Below are positions 36,406 to 45,536 of a stretch of 64,000 nt of DNA, piece after piece. The notes under the pieces are model-generated. The model saw only the letters and a list, made by a program, of their open reading frames with translations. It searched no databases and was not told the origin of the DNA. Source of the stretch: Rhodanobacter sp. Root480 (GTDB taxonomy: Bacteria > Pseudomonadota > Gammaproteobacteria > Xanthomonadales > Rhodanobacteraceae). The first letter of the stretch is position 1. Each line of letters begins with the position of its first letter. The stretch lies in the NCBI RefSeq assembly GCF_001426645.1, contig NZ_LMEX01000003.1:345449-409448 (forward strand), in the 5' to 3' direction. A program made the position numbers and the translations under genes.

Positions 36406-39246
36406 ATGCCTGTCCAACCTTCCCCCGCGCTGCGCGCGCTGATCGACGACCGCTACGGCGACCTGGCGGCTCGCTGCCGCGCCGCCGGCATCCCGCTGCA
36501 CGACGACGCCGGGGTGGCCGAGCGCATCCGGAACACCTTGCTGGCCAGCGATTTCGCCTTCGACGTGTGGTGCCACCAGCCGGAACTGCTGGCGCCGGGC
36601 CTGCAACGGCTGCGTGCGGGCGGTGATGCGTCCACGCGTGTCGGGGCATTGAAGTTGTCCGACGACGAAGCGGCCTGCATGGAAACGCTGCGGCGCTTTC
36701 GTCACGCCGAGGCCTTGCGGCTGGTGTTCCGCGACGTCAACGACCTGGACGAACTTCCCGAAACCCTGTCGGCCACCAGCGTGCTGTACGAGGCTTTGCT
36801 GAGTGCCGCGCTGGGCTGGTCGGAACGGTGGATGGCCGCACGCTACGGCCAGGCGCGCGACAGTGATGGCGCCGTGCAGCGGCTGGTGGTGGTGGGCTTC
36901 GGAAAGCTCGGTGGCAGCGAGCTGAATTTCTCGTCCGACATCGACCTGGTGCTGGCCTACCCCCACGGCGGTGAAAGCGACGGCGCGCGCACGCTCGACA
37001 ACAGCGAGTACTTCGTGCGGCTGGGACGCCAACTGGTGCGGCTGCTGCACGAGCCCACGATGGACGGCATCTGCGCCCGCGTCGACTTGCGCCTGCGCCC
37101 GTTCGGCAACGCGGGGCGGCTGGCGCTGTCGTTCGCGGCGATGGAGCAGTACTACCAGAATGAAGGCCGCGACTGGGAGCGCTACGCATGGATCAAGGCC
37201 CGGCCGGTGGCAGGCGATCGCCAGGCCGGCAAGCAGCTGCAGGAGCTGCTGCGGCCGTTCATCTACCGCAAGTATCTCGACTACACCGCCTTTGCCGGCC
37301 TGCGCGAAATGAAGGCGCTGATCGATGCCGAGGTGGCGCGCAAGGACCTGGCCGACAACCTGAAACTCGGCCCCGGCGGTATCCGCGAGATCGAATTCAT
37401 CGTGCAGCTGACCCAGCTGATCCGCGGCGGTCGCGAACCCTCGATGCGCGTGCGCGGCCTGCTGCCGGCGCTGACTGCCTGCGAGGCGCGCGGTCATATT
37501 GGCGCGGCGCGGGCACGCATGCTGCGCGAGGCTTACGTGTTCCTGCGGCGGCTGGAAAACCGCGTGCAGATGCTGCGCGACGCGCAGACCCACGACATCC
37601 CCGACGACGCGCTGAGCCGCGAGCGCATTGCGCTGGGGCTGGGCCATCCGGATTGGGAAACACTGAATGCCACGCTGGCGCACCACCGCGCCCATGTCAG
37701 CGAGGAATTTGCCGCCGTATTGATGCCGCAGGGCGGGCGCGCCGCGAAGGTGCCCGCGGCCGACAACGTGCTGTGGCAGCACGCCTGCGACGAGTCGCTG
37801 GAAGCGGGCACGCTGGAAGCCTCCGGTTTCGTGCCCGGCGCCGAGCTGGCCGACGCGCTGTTGAAACTGCCGCAGGCCTCGCCGGTGCGGGCGATGTCGG
37901 CGCGCTCGCGCGAACGGCTGGATCGGTTGATGCCGCAGCTGTTCGGCGTGGCGCGCGAGAGCGCCGCGCCGGTGGCCTGCATGCTGCGGTTGTGTCGCCT
38001 GGTGCAGGCGGTGGCGCGTCGCTCCGCCTATCTGGCCCTGCTGGAGGAACAGCCGCTGGCGCGCAAGCGGCTGGCCCGGCTGTTCGGCGACAGCGCGTTC
38101 CTGGCCGAGCGGGTCATCATGCAGCCGCTGTTGCTGGATGACGTGCTTGACCCGCGCATCGATCAATTGCCGCTGAAGCGCGCCGACATCAGCGCCGAGA
38201 TCACCCGCGTGCTGGGCACGCTGGACGAGCGCGAGGCCGAGGCGGAGCTGGAGCGCATCAACGAGTTCAAGGCCAGCACCGCGTTCCGATTGGGGCTGGC
38301 ATTCAACGATGGTCGCGCCGACGCGGTGGCCACCGCGCGCCGACTGGCCGCGCTGGCCGAATCGGTGGTCGCCACGGTGACCTCGCTGGCCGAACGCGAA
38401 CTGGCCGTGCAGCACGGCCGGCTGCCGGGCGAGGGTTCCGGTTTTGCCGTGCTGGGCTACGGCAGCCTGGGCGGCGAGGAGCTGGGTTTCGCCTCGGATC
38501 TGGACCTGGTCTTCGTCTATGACGGCCGCCGCGCGCAGGCGATGAGCGACGGCACGCGCCCGCTGGAAGGCGCGCGCTGGTACCAGCGGCTGGCACAGCG
38601 GGTGATGAACTGGCTGACCGTGCTGACCCGCGGCGGGCGCATGTACGAAGTGGACACGCGCCTGCGGCCGGACGGCTCCAAGGGTTTGCTGGTCAGCAGC
38701 CTGGACGGCTTTGTGGCCTACCAGCGCGGCCGCGCCTGGACGTGGGAGCACCAGGCGTTGCTGCGGGCGCGGCCGGTGGCCGGCGACCGCGCGCTCACCG
38801 CGCAACTGGCCGGGGTACGCCGCGAGATCCTGGCCGTGCCGCGCGATCCGGCCGCCGTGCTGGCCGAGGTCAGCAGCATGCGCCAGCGCTGGCGCGCCGA
38901 ACGCGACCGCTCCGACGCCACCCAATTCGACTTGAAGCAGGGCCACGGCGGCTTGCTGGATATCGAGTTCGCGCTGCAGGGCTTGGTGCTGGCGCACGCC
39001 CAGCGGCCGGGCCTGCTTGAGGTCACCGCCAACGCGTCGGTGATCGGCGCCTGCCACGACGCCGGCCTGTTGAATGCCAACCAGGCCGCCGTGCTCGGCG
39101 CCGCCCACGCCGAACTGCTGCATCGCGCCCTGCGCTGCACGATGGACCTGCGTTCGCGGATCGCGCCGCGCGACGAGGCGCTGGCGACGCTTTGCGCCAG
39201 CGTGCGCGAGGTCACCGCGGCGCTGGGTTTCACCTTCGACGAATGA
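36406..39246 (+). CDS. glnE: Glutamine synthetase adenylyltransferase/adenylyl-removing enzyme
   Basis: A 946-residue bifunctional enzyme that adenylylates and deadenylylates glutamine synthetase in response to PII. Two nucleotidyltransferase domains are seen: GGSELNFSSDIDLVLAY (about 170-186) in the N-terminal deadenylylase half and GGEELGFASDLDLVFVYD (about 689-706) in the C-terminal adenylylase half, each followed by RVDLRLRPFG/EVDTRLRPDG. Size matches E. coli GlnE (946). ATG 36406 is the first start close to the family N-terminus. No glnA/glnB is nearby; mgtC follows after 60 bp. Confidence 0.95.
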   Translation: MPVQPSPALRALIDDRYGDLAARCRAAGIPLHDDAGVAERIRNTLLASDFAFDVWCHQPELLAPGLQRLRAGGDASTRVGALKLSDDEAACMETLRRFRHAEALRLVFRDVNDLDELPETLSATSVLYEALLSAALGWSERWMAARYGQARDSDGAVQRLVVVGFGKLGGSELNFSSDIDLVLAYPHGGESDGARTLDNSEYFVRLGRQLVRLLHEPTMDGICARVDLRLRPFGNAGRLALSFAAMEQYYQNEGRDWERYAWIKARPVAGDRQAGKQLQELLRPFIYRKYLDYTAFAGLREMKALIDAEVARKDLADNLKLGPGGIREIEFIVQLTQLIRGGREPSMRVRGLLPALTACEARGHIGAARARMLREAYVFLRRLENRVQMLRDAQTHDIPDDALSRERIALGLGHPDWETLNATLAHHRAHVSEEFAAVLMPQGGRAAKVPAADNVLWQHACDESLEAGTLEASGFVPGAELADALLKLPQASPVRAMSARSRERLDRLMPQLFGVARESAAPVACMLRLCRLVQAVARRSAYLALLEEQPLARKRLARLFGDSAFLAERVIMQPLLLDDVLDPRIDQLPLKRADISAEITRVLGTLDEREAEAELERINEFKASTAFRLGLAFNDGRADAVATARRLAALAESVVATVTSLAERELAVQHGRLPGEGSGFAVLGYGSLGGEELGFASDLDLVFVYDGRRAQAMSDGTRPLEGARWYQRLAQRVMNWLTVLTRGGRMYEVDTRLRPDGSKGLLVSSLDGFVAYQRGRAWTWEHQALLRARPVAGDRALTAQLAGVRREILAVPRDPAAVLAEVSSMRQRWRAERDRSDATQFDLKQGHGGLLDIEFALQGLVLAHAQRPGLLEVTANASVIGACHDAGLLNANQAAVLGAAHAELLHRALRCTMDLRSRIAPRDEALATLCASVREVTAALGFTFDE

Positions 39247-39306
39247 CTGCGGCTGTGCGTGGGATCGGCACGGATCGCGAAGTCCGATGGATCACGGGAG
39301 GCAGGC

Positions 39307-40014
39307 ATGCTTGATACGTGGGAAATACTGCAGCGGCTGGTGCTGGCGGCGGTGCTCGGTGCGGTCATCGGCGCCGACCGCGAGCGGCGTGAGTGGGCCG
39401 CCGGCCTGCGTACGCACATGCTGGTGTGCGTGGGCGCGGCGCTGGCGATCATCGTGTCGGCCTACGGTTTCAGCGACGCACTGAAAAACCCGCGCGTGAT
39501 GCTGGACCCGTCGCGCGTGGCGGCGCAGGTGGTCAGCGGCATTGGCTTCCTCGGCGCCGGCACCATCTTGTTCATGCAGCGCGAGCAGGTGGTGCGTGGC
39601 CTGACCACCGCCGCCGGGCTGTGGGCGGTGGCGTCGATCGGCCTGGCGGCGGGTGCCGGCCTGTATGCGGCGGCAGCGATGACCACGGCGTTGATCTGGG
39701 TGATCCTGGTACTGCTCAAGCCGTTGCAGCGGCGCTTGTTCGCGCGTCACAACCTGCGCCCGCGGGTGCTGCTCAGCCTGGCTGGCGATGGTGCGGTGGC
39801 CGGCGTGGAAGCCGTGGTGGCGGCGCAACAGCTGCCGCTGTTCAAGCTGATCCTGAATTGCCGCAAGGATGCCGACGACCAGCTCATCCTGATCTTCGAG
39901 CGCGGCGTGGACAGCGCCCGGATGACCGCCTTGACCGACGCGTTGCGAGGGGTGGCAGGCGTCACCGCGATCCAGCTGGGCAGCGCCATTCGCGACGCCA
40001 GCCGCTCGAAGTAG
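39307..40014 (+). CDS. MgtC/SapB-family membrane protein
   Basis: A 235-residue protein. About five membrane segments occupy residues 7-135, with the family's hydrophilic motif GADRERREWAAGLRTHMLV (about 21-39) and GIGFLGAGTILF (about 77-88). The C-terminal 95 residues form a small ACT-like soluble domain (LLSLAGDGAVAGVEAVV onwards). Members help growth in low magnesium and in acidic vacuoles; some act on ATP synthase. GGGAGG precedes ATG 39307. It ends 14 bp before the hairpin array. Confidence 0.9.
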   Translation: MLDTWEILQRLVLAAVLGAVIGADRERREWAAGLRTHMLVCVGAALAIIVSAYGFSDALKNPRVMLDPSRVAAQVVSGIGFLGAGTILFMQREQVVRGLTTAAGLWAVASIGLAAGAGLYAAAAMTTALIWVILVLLKPLQRRLFARHNLRPRVLLSLAGDGAVAGVEAVVAAQQLPLFKLILNCRKDADDQLILIFERGVDSARMTALTDALRGVAGVTAIQLGSAIRDASRSK

Positions 40015-40028
40015 GGCTCCGAGCCTGT

Positions 40029-40216
40029 GAGGAAAACCACTTCCTGTGGTTTTCCTCTATCGCGCTTCCGGCACAGGCCCGGAAGCGCTCACGCGGATCA
40101 ATCACCTGCGTGATCGATCCGCGCCCGGCCATCGGGCAACCGCTCCTGCGTTGCCTCAACTCGGGCATCCATGCCCTCACGTGGCCGGGCTTCGAGGTTG
40201 AAAAAATCACAACCTC
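40029..40216. repeat. Array of abutting hairpins between mgtC and ELM1-family gene
   Basis: Five stem-loops fill 188 bp almost without spacers. H1 is a perfect 12-bp stem, GAGGAAAACCAC/GTGGTTTTCCTC (40029-40057). H2 is a perfect 10-bp stem, GCGCTTCCGG/CCGGAAGCGC (40062-40088). H3 has 12 bp with one mismatch, GCGGATC-ATCAC/GTGAT-GATCCGC (40093-40122). H4 is a three-way junction: GCCCGGCCA/TGGCCGGGC (40123-40190) encloses GGCAAC/GTTGCC and GGGCAT/ATGCCC. H5 is a 7-bp stem, GAGGTTG/CAACCTC (40194-40216), touching the ELM1 stop codon. On the minus strand the loops show CAGGA or ATGGAT. No T-run follows. Confidence 0.8.
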
Positions 40217-41185
40217 TCAGTCGCCCTGGCGTTGCGCCATGCGCGCCAGCAGTTGCCCGGCGAGTGCCGCCGTTTCGCGTAGTGGCGGTTGCGGAGATGC
40301 GGTGTCGTCGATGTCGTGCAGCAGGTTCGCCGCGCGCAAGGCCTGATGGAAGCGGGCGATCCTGGCCGGCAAGGGCGCCATGGTGAAGGTATGCACCGGA
40401 CAGCCCACGGCGCAGGCCTCGGACAGCATGTTCACCGAGTCGGGCGTCACCACCAGCCGGTCGGCCCAGCCGAGCACGCCGGGGAACGGGTTGCGGCCGT
40501 CATCGGGGCCGGCCCAGACGATCCCAGGGACGTCGCGCAACGCCTGGCGGAAAAGCTCGATGAGTTCCGTGGGCGTGCGGCGCGAGGCCAGCACCAGCAG
40601 GCTGCCGCCCTCGCTTCGGTGGCGGGCCAGCAGGTGGCCCAGCAAGCGGTCGGCGTAGTCATCGTCCAGATCGATGCCGCGACGCGGCCCGCCCAGCAGC
40701 ACGCCGACCCGCGGCTGCGGCAGCTCGCCCAGCAAGGGGCAGGCGTCGCGGCCGTCGGCCAGCCAGCGCTCGTCCACCGTATTGAGCGAACCCAACGGGC
40801 GCAGCACATTGGCGCCGTCGAGGCCGTCATGACGTGGCGCGATCACCGCATCCCAATGGCGCGGGTCGATGCGCGGGTCCAAGATCTGCACCGTGTAGCA
40901 GCGCCCCGCGGAAAGCGGCCGCAACATCCGCGTGAGCAGCGCCGCGGAGCGACCGCAGCCGATCGCCAGCTCTGGCCACGGCGGCGCGAACAGCGGGCGC
41001 TGTGACGCCGGCAAGGCCCGCGTGTTTCCCATCGTGAAGCGCGGCGACAGCCACGACCACGGCGCCCGCAGTTGCAGTCGCAGGTGGCGCACCGGCCGCT
41101 GCATGTGCTCGGCCAACGCAAGCGCCTGACGCTGGTTGCCGGCGGCGTTGTCCGTGATCACCCAGCACTCGCCTGGCGTCAGCAT
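40217..41185 (-). CDS. Mitochondrial fission ELM1-family protein
   Basis: A 322-residue protein of the ELM1/DUF1022 family, named after a plant protein but common in proteobacteria, with a glycosyltransferase-B-like fold. WVITDNAAGNQRQALALAE at the N-terminus, GVLLGGPRRGI and the C-terminal NPFPGVLGWADRLVVTPDSVNMLSEA (a nucleotide-sugar-site-like segment) are typical. In bacteria it is often found near LPS genes, as here, 2 kb before the core cluster, so a role in surface glycan synthesis is plausible but unproven. Its message would run into the hairpin array directly after the stop. Confidence 0.85.
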   Translation of the reverse strand: MLTPGECWVITDNAAGNQRQALALAEHMQRPVRHLRLQLRAPWSWLSPRFTMGNTRALPASQRPLFAPPWPELAIGCGRSAALLTRMLRPLSAGRCYTVQILDPRIDPRHWDAVIAPRHDGLDGANVLRPLGSLNTVDERWLADGRDACPLLGELPQPRVGVLLGGPRRGIDLDDDYADRLLGHLLARHRSEGGSLLVLASRRTPTELIELFRQALRDVPGIVWAGPDDGRNPFPGVLGWADRLVVTPDSVNMLSEACAVGCPVHTFTMAPLPARIARFHQALRAANLLHDIDDTASPQPPLRETAALAGQLLARMAQRQGD

Positions 41186-41327
41186 GGCGGCGCTTTGCGG
41201 GTAATTGTTTCGCTGGCGTACACAGTGCGTTCCCCTCGGCCGTGGTTCGATCGCGCCAGGCCACCATTACACTCTCTAATTCGCGATAGCGCCGCCCGTT
41301 GGCGCGCGCATGCCTTGGAGGATACCC

Positions 41328-41921
41328 ATGAGTGATTCGCTTTCGGAGATGGCGCTGGATCAATTGTTTCGCGAGGCGCGCACGTTCAACGCCTGGTTGC
41401 CGCAGGACGTGACCGACGAGCAGTTGCATCAGCTCTACGCGCTGGCCAAGTTCGGGCCCACCAGCGCCAACGCCTCGCCGATGCGGGTGATCTTCGTGAA
41501 ATCCGAGGAAGCCAAGGCCAGACTGGCGCCGCACCTGTCCGACGGCAATCGCGCCAAGACGATGGAGGCGCCGGTCACCGCCATCATCGGTACCGATCAC
41601 GAATTCTATGAGCGCCTGCCGCAACTCTTCCCGCACGCCGACGCGCGCAGCTGGTTCGTCGGCAACCAGCCACTGATCGATACCACCGCCTTTCGCAATG
41701 CCAGCCTGCAGGGCGCCTACGTGTTGATGGCGGCGCGGGCGTTGGGGCTGGATTGCGGCCCGATGTCGGGATTTGACCAGGCCGGCGTGGATGCGGCATT
41801 TTTTGCCGGCACCGCGGTCAAATCCAACTTCCTGATCGCCATCGGCCATGGCGATCGCAGCCGCAATTTCTTCCCGCGCAGCCCGCGGCTGTCGTTCGAC
41901 GAGGCCTGCCGGATCGCCTGA
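41328..41921 (+). CDS. Malonic semialdehyde reductase / nitroreductase family protein (RutE-like)
   Basis: A 197-residue flavin enzyme of the nitroreductase superfamily. [31 protein letters not shown]-like spacing and [11 protein letters not shown] (about 43-53) for FMN phosphate binding, then [25 protein letters not shown], match the RutE/HadB/YcdI group that reduces malonic semialdehyde to 3-hydroxypropionate in pyrimidine degradation. No other rut genes are adjacent, so it may have a different substrate. GGAGG precedes ATG 41328; TACACT at 41268-41273 may be its -10 box. Confidence 0.85.
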   Translation: MSDSLSEMALDQLFREARTFNAWLPQDVTDEQLHQLYALAKFGPTSANASPMRVIFVKSEEAKARLAPHLSDGNRAKTMEAPVTAIIGTDHEFYERLPQLFPHADARSWFVGNQPLIDTTAFRNASLQGAYVLMAARALGLDCGPMSGFDQAGVDAAFFAGTAVKSNFLIAIGHGDRSRNFFPRSPRLSFDEACRIA

Positions 41922-41960
41922 TCCTTTCCCTTGCACCTGTTACCCACCTGGAGATTCACC

Positions 41961-42545
41961 ATGCGCGCATTTCGTTATCTCGTTGTGGCCAGCCTGCTCG
42001 GCGCCGCCGTCTCGGTGCAGGCTGCCCCGGTGACCTACAAGCTCGACCCCGACCACACGATGGTGCTGTTCAGCTGGAACCACTTCGGCTACTCCAACCC
42101 AACCGCTGACCTGGGCCTGGGCGAGGGCACGCTGGTGTACGACGAGCAGCACCCGGCGCAGTCGAGCGTGCAGGTGACCTTGCCGCTGGACCGCCTCGAC
42201 ACGCACGTGGCGGCGCTGGACGAGCACCTGAAGAAGCCGGACTTCCTCGACGCCGATAAGTACCCGACGGTGACCTTCAAGAGCACGGCGGTGCAGCCGC
42301 TGGGCGGCAACAAGTTCAAGGTCACCGGCAACCTCACCGTGCATGGCGTGACCCGGCCGGTCGTGCTGGATGCCACCTTGAACAAGATCGGCCCGCATCC
42401 GATGAGCAAGGCGCAGTCGATCGGCTTCGACGCCACCACCAGCCTGAAGCGCTCCGATTTCGGCGTGGGCGCCTACGTGCCCAACGTCAGTGACGAGATC
42501 ACCATCCGCATCACCACCGAAGGCTCGGTGCCGAAGGCGAAGTAA
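41961..42545 (+). CDS. YceI-family periplasmic protein
   Basis: A 194-residue secreted protein. A signal peptide ends near VQAAP (about residue 22), followed by a single YceI lipocalin-like domain: YKLDPDHTMVLFSWNHFGYSNPTADL, then HLKKPDFLDADKYPTVTFKST, and VTRPVVLDATLNK. Members bind isoprenoid chains such as ubiquinone precursors and are induced by acid or osmotic stress. GGAG lies eight bases before ATG 41961. It starts 39 bp after the nitroreductase gene on the same strand, and its own terminator follows. Confidence 0.92.
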   Translation: MRAFRYLVVASLLGAAVSVQAAPVTYKLDPDHTMVLFSWNHFGYSNPTADLGLGEGTLVYDEQHPAQSSVQVTLPLDRLDTHVAALDEHLKKPDFLDADKYPTVTFKSTAVQPLGGNKFKVTGNLTVHGVTRPVVLDATLNKIGPHPMSKAQSIGFDATTSLKRSDFGVGAYVPNVSDEITIRITTEGSVPKAK

Positions 42546-42567
42546 GCCGGTCGAGATCGGCCAAGGC

Positions 42568-42595
42568 AGGGCGGCTTCGGCCGCCCTTGTCGTTT
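42568..42595 (+). terminator. Intrinsic terminator after YceI gene
   Basis: AGGGCGGC (42568-42575), a TTCG tetraloop, GCCGCCCT (42580-42587), then TGTCGTTT. The stem is perfect with the very stable UUCG loop; the T-tract is interrupted. Confidence 0.8.
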
Positions 42596-42685
42596 GGCCT
42601 GCCAAAAACGCAGCGTACCGGTCAGCCAGCGGCCAGCCGTGCCTGCTACCATTTGCGGCTTGATGGTCTGTCTGGAGTTTCGTCC

Positions 42686-42895
42686 ATGTCGCGCCCCCTT
42701 TCCGCGGCCGTCCCGCTGATACCGGCAAATGCCGAAAATCGTTACGAAGTGACGCGCGCGGACCTGCCGTTGTCCTGCCCGATGCCCGGCATGGCGTTGT
42801 GGAATTCGCATCCCAAGGTGTACCTGCCGATTGTCGATGACGGCGGCGAGTCAACCTGCGCCTACTGCGCGGCCCATTACGTGTTGCGCGACTGA
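42686..42895 (+). CDS. CHCC-type zinc-finger protein
   Basis: A 69-residue protein with C31 in SCPMPG, H42 in NSHPKVYLPI and CAYC (about 58-61), giving the C-x(n)-H-x(n)-C-x2-C pattern of the zf-CHCC family, related to the NDUFS6 subunit of complex I. In bacteria these are tiny stand-alone zinc proteins often near LPS or glycosyltransferase genes. GGAG lies nine bases before ATG 42686. The glycosyltransferase begins 77 bp later. Function unknown. Confidence 0.88.
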   Translation: MSRPLSAAVPLIPANAENRYEVTRADLPLSCPMPGMALWNSHPKVYLPIVDDGGESTCAYCAAHYVLRD

Positions 42896-42972
42896 CCACG
42901 GGCGCGGCGTGATGCGACCGGCGGCATGGTTTCTGCTTGTCCCCTGCGATCAATGCCCCGAAACGTGAGCCC

Positions 42973-44097
42973 ATGTCCAGCACCATCGCGCCCGACAAGC
43001 TGCTGACCGTTGTCCAGCTGATTCCCGCCATGCACGCGGGTGGTGCGGAGCGGTCGGCGTTGGAGATCAGTCGTGCCTTGGTACAGGCCGGGCACCGCTC
43101 GGTGGTGATTTCCGCCGGTGGCCGGCTGGTGGCGCAGTTGCAGGCCGAGGGCGGCGAGCACATCACCCTGGATATCGGCCGCAAATCGCTGCTCACCCTG
43201 TTGCGGCTGGGCAAATTGCGGCGCGTGCTGCGCCAGCTTCGCCCCGACATCGTGCACGCGCGCTCGCGCCTGCCCGCGTGGCTGGGCTGGTGGGCGATGA
43301 AGGGGCTGTCGCCGCGACCGCATTTCATCACCACCGTGCATGGGCTCAACTCGCCCTCGCGCTACAGCGCCATCCTGCTGCGCGGCGAACGCGTGGTGGC
43401 GGTATCGCAGACGCTGCGCGATTACGTGCTCAGCCACTACCGCTGGCTGGAACCGGGCCGGGTGCGGGTGATCCCGCGCGGTATCGACCCGGAGGCGTTC
43501 CCCTACGGCCATCGTGCCGACGATGGCTGGAAGACCTCGTTCTTCTCCGAATACCCGTCGTTGATGGGCGCACCGCTGCTGACGCTGCCCGCTCGCGGCA
43601 CGCGCCTGAAGGGCCATCACGACGCGATCGAACTGGTCGCCGACCTGAAGGGCCGCGGCATCGATACCCGCTTGCTGCTGCTGGGCGTGATCGAGCCGGG
43701 CCGCGAAGCCTATGTGGCGGAGTTGAACGAGCTGATCCGCGCGCGCGGCGTCGGCGCCCAGGTGGTGCTGACCCCGCAGCGTGACGATGTGCGCGACATC
43801 TACGCGGTGTCCACCCTGATCCTGCAGTTGTCGAACCAGCCTGAATCGTTCGGCCGCACCGTGGTCGAGGCCTTGTCGCTGTGCCGGCCGGTGCTCGGCT
43901 ATGCGCACGGCGGCGTAGGCGAACTGCTGGCCGAGCTGTACCCCGCCGGCCGCGTGCCGCCGGGCGACCGCGAACGCCTGGCCGAACGCGCCGCCGAACT
44001 GCTGCGGGTGGCCCCACCGATTCCCTTGCTGCACAGCTACCGCCTGGCGGACATGCAGCAGAACACGCTGGCGCTGTATCGCGAGGTGGCCGGCTAA
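42973..44097 (+). CDS. Glycosyltransferase family 4 (probable LPS core)
   Basis: A 374-residue GT-B enzyme. LIPAMHAGGAERSALEISRAL (about 13-33) is the N-terminal acceptor-side loop typical of Wabx/RfaB-like transferases. QPESFGRTVVEALSLCRPVLGYAHGG (about 285-310) has the EX7E donor-sugar motif of family GT4. No membrane segment; it should act at the inner face of the inner membrane. It is the first of three same-strand surface-glycan genes with the ligase and GT2, although a REP-like repeat and its own promoter-like sequence separate it from the ligase. Sugar specificity unknown. Confidence 0.88.
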   Translation: MSSTIAPDKLLTVVQLIPAMHAGGAERSALEISRALVQAGHRSVVISAGGRLVAQLQAEGGEHITLDIGRKSLLTLLRLGKLRRVLRQLRPDIVHARSRLPAWLGWWAMKGLSPRPHFITTVHGLNSPSRYSAILLRGERVVAVSQTLRDYVLSHYRWLEPGRVRVIPRGIDPEAFPYGHRADDGWKTSFFSEYPSLMGAPLLTLPARGTRLKGHHDAIELVADLKGRGIDTRLLLLGVIEPGREAYVAELNELIRARGVGAQVVLTPQRDDVRDIYAVSTLILQLSNQPESFGRTVVEALSLCRPVLGYAHGGVGELLAELYPAGRVPPGDRERLAERAAELLRVAPPIPLLHSYRLADMQQNTLALYREVAG

Positions 44098-44110
44098 CGC
44101 CGTTGCCTCC

Positions 44111-44188
44111 CGTAGGAGCGGCTTCAGCCGCGACGCTTTTCGTCGAGCACCTCGAAGCCAACAGCGTCGCGGCTGAAGCCGCTCCCGC
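44111..44188. repeat. REP-like palindromic element, copy 4
   Basis: Arms GTAGGAGCGGCTTCAGCCGC and the complementary GCGGCTGAAGCCGCTCCCGC, with GACGCTTTT and CAGCGTC inside. It lies between the GT4 and O-antigen ligase genes on the same strand, 13 bp after the GT4 stop. Confidence 0.85.
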
Positions 44189-44264
44189 AAGTGAAGAACG
44201 GCCGCACGCCACCGTCGCGACGCGCTCGCCTACAATGCGCTTTTCCTCCCGCACAGGCTGGCGC

Positions 44265-45536
44265 ATGACCTCCCTTGGAACCACGCTGGGTGCCGCGCTG
44301 CGCTCGCCCCTGCTGCCGTTCTGGCTGGTGATCGCGCTGCTGCCGTTTGGCCGCAGCGCGGAACTGGGGACCTTCCTGTGCCTGCTCGGTGTGGTGCTGC
44401 TGTTCGCGCGCCAGCGTGATGCGTTGCGCGAGCACGCGGGTGCCCGGATGTCGCTGTGGCTGCTGGGGGCGTTCATCAGCGCGGCGCTGTTGTCGGCTTT
44501 CGATTCGTATGCGCCGGGAAAAAGCTGGGGCACGGTGGCGGGCCAACTGCGCTATGTGCCGCTGGTCTTGTACGCCTGTTTCGCGATACGGCGGGACAGC
44601 AAGCTGCAGGCGCTGTTTGTCGCCGTGGCGCTGGTGCTGGCGTTGTGGGTGCTGGATGCCTGGGTGCAGGCACTTACCGGCTGGAGCCTGGGCGGCCATG
44701 CCGAGGCCGAGCGGGTGTCAGGCATCTTCGGCGCGGACAACCTCAAGCTGGGCCCAACCCTGGCGGTGCTGTCGCCGTTCGCGCTGTGGGCGGCGCGGCG
44801 GCGCTGGGGGTTGCGCGGGCTGCTGATCGCCTTCGCGCTGGTGCTCGGCCCGGTGCTGCTGGCTGGCTCGCGCGCCGCGTGGTTGAGCTATGCGCTGGTG
44901 GCGCTGGGCTTCGCCTGGCATGAGGCGCGCTCGCTGCGGCGGTTTGCGCTGTTCTGCGTACTGGGCGCGGCATTGTTGGCGCTGGCCGGTGGCGTGGCGT
45001 GGAAAACCTCACCGCGATTCCAGGCGCGGATGGATCGCACCTTGCTGGCTCTGCACGGCACCGACAGCTCGCTCGATGCCGCGCTCAGCGGCCGGCTGGA
45101 TATCTGGGAGACCAGCGCGCGCATGATCGCCGACCATCCGCTCAATGGCGTGGGCGTGCGCGCGTTTCGCTACGCCTACCCGCATTACGCGCCGCCCGAT
45201 GACCACTTCCTTGTAGCCGAACCCTGCGGCGCCGGCCTGGGTGCCTGCCATGCGCATCAGGTCGTGCTGGAGATCCTCACCGAAACCGGCGCGCTGGGTT
45301 TGCTGCTGTGGTTGGCGGCGGTGGCGCTGGCGTGGCGTGCGTGGCGCAGCGTGGGTGCGGCGGCGCGCTCGCGCGCTTTCCCCGTCACGCTGGCGCTGGG
45401 TGTGATGCTGTTTCCGCTGAACACCAGTCTGGCCTTCTATTCGGCCTGGTGGGGCCTGCTGTTTGCCTGGTTGCTGGGGCTTTGGTGTGCGGCGCTGTAC
45501 GTGGTGGCGGATGTCGACGGGGCGAGCCGCCGATGA
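44265..45536 (+). CDS. O-antigen ligase family protein (WaaL/Wzy_C-like)
   Basis: A 423-residue membrane protein with about eleven hydrophobic segments and a large periplasmic loop (about 265-345) containing RLDIWETSARMIADHPLNGVGVRAFRYAYP, the conserved arginine/histidine stretch of the Wzy_C ligase/polymerase domain. It would join O-antigen to lipid A-core at the periplasmic face. ATG 44265 is chosen; an ATG at 44235 coincides with a TACAAT -10-like box (44231-44236). Its stop overlaps the ATG of the next gene (ATGA), showing tight coupling. A polymerase role cannot be excluded. Confidence 0.85.
   Translation: MTSLGTTLGAALRSPLLPFWLVIALLPFGRSAELGTFLCLLGVVLLFARQRDALREHAGARMSLWLLGAFISAALLSAFDSYAPGKSWGTVAGQLRYVPLVLYACFAIRRDSKLQALFVAVALVLALWVLDAWVQALTGWSLGGHAEAERVSGIFGADNLKLGPTLAVLSPFALWAARRRWGLRGLLIAFALVLGPVLLAGSRAAWLSYALVALGFAWHEARSLRRFALFCVLGAALLALAGGVAWKTSPRFQARMDRTLLALHGTDSSLDAALSGRLDIWETSARMIADHPLNGVGVRAFRYAYPHYAPPDDHFLVAEPCGAGLGACHAHQVVLEILTETGALGLLLWLAAVALAWRAWRSVGAAARSRAFPVTLALGVMLFPLNTSLAFYSAWWGLLFAWLLGLWCAALYVVADVDGASRR

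Noticed and set aside
36277-39123. 948-codon frame opposite glnE
   Set aside because: Antisense shadow of a full-length glnE with both catalytic motifs; low-complexity composition.
40194-40216. Last hairpin of the array as a classical terminator
   Set aside because: The T-run on the minus strand lies in the loop, not after the stem, so it does not fit an intrinsic terminator.
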